Shown here one piece after another: positions 62,375 to 64,000 of a stretch of DNA of 64,000 bases; positions within the stretch are counted from its first letter, which is position 1; each line of letters starts with the position of its first letter. Position numbers and translations under genes: made by a program. The stretch covers positions 248,001-312,000 of the forward strand of contig NZ_CP106738.1 in assembly GCF_025639885.1 (NCBI RefSeq), written 5' to 3'. The DNA is from Roseovarius pelagicus. Its GTDB lineage: Bacteria > Pseudomonadota > Alphaproteobacteria > Rhodobacterales > Rhodobacteraceae. The notes below the pieces were generated by a model, which had not been told where the DNA came from, did no database searches, and saw only the letters and a list, made by a program, of their open reading frames with translations.

Positions 62375-64000
62375 TCAGGACGTAGGCAGACCCTGCACAT
62401 TCTCTGACGGCAGCATCTGACGGCCTGTCTCGCGTTCTATTTCTCGGGCCTTTTCCAATAGCTGTTCGCGCATTTTGCATTCCATCGCCCAAGACATGGC
62501 GGGATCGGAGGTCGGCAGACCAAAGAGGACCTTTTGTCCGAACACGTCTTGTCCGGTCACCATTACCTTCGCCTTGTCCAATGGTCCCGTATCTTCGCCA
62601 TCTTCTGTCTCTACCTTGTCGAAAAAGAAGTCGCGCAGGGCGTCAACATCCGCCGTCTGCGCCAGTGTCAGTTCGATCAGGCGGATCATTCGGACATCCT
62701 CAATCGACCAGTTTTGAAACGCATCCCTGACAAAATAACTGACTGGCACAATCAGGCGATTACCGTTCCAGATAGCGAGTTGGACATAAGTGAAATGAAT
62801 ACGTTCAACCGTGCAGAAATGGCCCTCGAAAATCAACTGGTCACCGATCCGCGCGGACCGGTTCATCGCGATTTGCACGGATGCCAGAATATTGCCCAGC
62901 ACCTCGCGCGCGGCAAAGCCCAACACGATGGTCAGCGCGCCGGCGGAGGCCAACAGTGACAGACCCAAGGTCTCGAACGTGTTGGCAGAACTCAGGATCA
63001 GCCCGGCCCCGGTAATCACGGCGATTACAATGATGAATTTACGTGCCGCCGATATGGTCGTGGCCATGTTGCGCAGATGCGCGTTTTCGGGTTCGGCCAG
63101 TTCATGCGGATTGTTCTGGCTGATGTGGTCGAGCACTTCGTCGATGATCAGCACGACAGCGAGGGTTACGGCGGTGACAAAGCCGATCACCACGGCCGGG
63201 CTGACGAAGCTGTCAAGCAGACCAGACACAACCATCACATTGCGTGTCACAAAGCCGATGAACCCTACCGTGATGGCGATGGTGGCGGGCCAGCGCAAAG
63301 CCCGTACGATGGCGCGGGTTAGACGGGTATCGCGTCGCCGTTGAAACCCGCCGACAATGCGGTATGCCAACCACCCGACCAGCGCCGATACGATCACCAG
63401 CAGCGGTAAAAACAGAACTTCCCACAGGTACATGCCCGCCACGGCGCGCTGACGAGACCATGCAGGCAGCCTTTTTTCCAGATTGGTCGGTCCATAGCGC
63501 ATGTGAAGCGCGCCTATGTTGCCGACGCTTTGGCGGGCGAACACCCAAACCGCGTCGCTGGTCGCGGGCGCAACCCGGTTCAGGCGGACTGGCACTTCGC
63601 GATACCCAAGATCGAGCCAGTCAAGCACGATCGAGCGGCGCACCCGCCCGACAGCCTCGTTGTCACTGGGGCCGCTGAGCCATCCATCAGGGCGATCAGG
63701 CAGCCGGTCCCATGGTATGACGACCTTGCGATCCATCACGACAAAGAGTTGTTCGGCCAGTAACGGTCCGGCCAGCGGCTGGTTCGGAGCGGGAATGTCA
63801 CCGAGATCAAGCAGGTGTGCGGCTTCAGCGAAACTCCCCTGATGGCCCAATTCCAGAAAGCTCTCGATCGTGCCTTGTGGCGTGCTTCGGTCCAGACTGG
63901 GTGGAGGCGTGCCCAGACCAGCATTGAGGGGTGGCACATCGAAGGCGGCATCCTGAGCGGCAGCGGACGAGATCAGTACCCAGATCAGGGCAATCTGCGC
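62375..64000 (-). CDS. Mechanosensitive ion channel MscS-family protein (5' end outside window)
   Basis: The open frame continues to the window edge and the first 20 visible residues form a signal peptide (IALIWVLISSAAA-QDAAF); the ATG lies beyond 64000, and a GTG at 63937 is not the true start. A periplasmic domain of about 180 residues follows, then five membrane helices and the MscS domain with GFAAREVLGNILASVQIAMNRSARIGDQL and VPVSYFVRDAFQNWS. The C-terminus lies in the cytoplasm. It relieves osmotic pressure or acts as a signalling channel. Confidence 0.88.
   Translation of the reverse strand, partial: AQIALIWVLISSAAAQDAAFDVPPLNAGLGTPPPSLDRSTPQGTIESFLELGHQGSFAEAAHLLDLGDIPAPNQPLAGPLLAEQLFVVMDRKVVIPWDRLPDRPDGWLSGPSDNEAVGRVRRSIVLDWLDLGYREVPVRLNRVAPATSDAVWVFARQSVGNIGALHMRYGPTNLEKRLPAWSRQRAVAGMYLWEVLFLPLLVIVSALVGWLAYRIVGGFQRRRDTRLTRAIVRALRWPATIAITVGFIGFVTRNVMVVSGLLDSFVSPAVVIGFVTAVTLAVVLIIDEVLDHISQNNPHELAEPENAHLRNMATTISAARKFIIVIAVITGAGLILSSANTFETLGLSLLASAGALTIVLGFAAREVLGNILASVQIAMNRSARIGDQLIFEGHFCTVERIHFTYVQLAIWNGNRLIVPVSYFVRDAFQNWSIEDVRMIRLIELTLAQTADVDALRDFFFDKVETEDGEDTGPLDKAKVMVTGQDVFGQKVLFGLPTSDPAMSWAMECKMREQLLEKAREIERETGRQMLPSENVQGLPTS

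Overview
The window looks like chromosomal DNA of a marine-type alphaproteobacterium of the order Rhodobacterales (Roseobacter group). The inference rests on gene content and order: a binding-protein-dependent glycerol ABC transporter with a DUF2160 subunit, a cysG-DUF2849-cysI-cysH-DUF934 sulfate assimilation cluster beside an Lrp-type regulator, radA-cvpA-purF order, Hint-domain proteins, an XdhC/molybdopterin-binding pair, and moderately high GC with dense ATGA-coupled genes. I saw no rRNA, tRNA, CRISPR array, insertion sequence or prophage. About 68 protein genes fill the window.

Region by region: 1-8.8 kb is an exopolysaccharide locus (Tat-exported glycosidase-like protein, GT2 and GT4 glycosyltransferases, flippase, Wzz-type chain-length protein, a kinase-like ATPase with a damaged P-loop, and the priming sugar transferase). 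A 729-bp intergenic regulatory region follows. 9.5-15.5 kb is a glycerol ABC transporter operon (glpVSTPQU) preceded by a GlpR-like operator. 15.6-17.1 kb is a BlaI-type repressor with an M56 (BlaR1-like) metallopeptidase. 17.3-27.2 kb holds a DEAD-box helicase, a Rieske oxygenase, release factor 3, a Hint protein, an SDR protein with an altered active site, an SSS symporter and an orphan ABC ATPase. 27.3-29.9 kb is tatABC coupled to a DUF815 ATPase. 30-33.5 kb is nlpD-pcm-surE. 33.5-43 kb holds purF, cvpA, radA, mlaF-mlaE, alr and dnaB; dnaB carries a one-base frameshift. 43.2-46.1 kb is pyrE-pyrC and a conserved unknown. 46.4-48.7 kb is an xdhC-type molybdenum maturation operon. infC appears to start at AUA. 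49.5-50.3 kb encodes an Ala/Glu/Thr-rich repeat protein. 50.4-56.1 kb is the sulfate assimilation operon with a divergent Lrp regulator. 56.1-64 kb holds tpiA, Fe-S assembly proteins, a DUF3307/SatD-like pair, a RimB-RimK fusion, an NfeD/SPFH pair and a truncated-by-window MscS channel.

The most interesting undescribed signal is around the SatD-like/DUF3307 pair. Each of the two genes is preceded by two copies of an 18-bp palindrome, GCAAGC-N6-GCTTGC, and in both places the copies are separated by exactly 11 bp. This points to a dedicated two-operator regulatory circuit, possibly controlled by the SatD-like protein itself, which has a C-terminal helix-turn-helix. Other items worth a second look are the AUA start of infC, the dnaB frameshift, the P-loop without lysine in the exopolysaccharide kinase, a siroheme synthase whose methylase domain is a remnant, a perfect 12-bp palindrome before the Lrp gene, and an identical 32-bp hairpin repeat found 17 kb apart.
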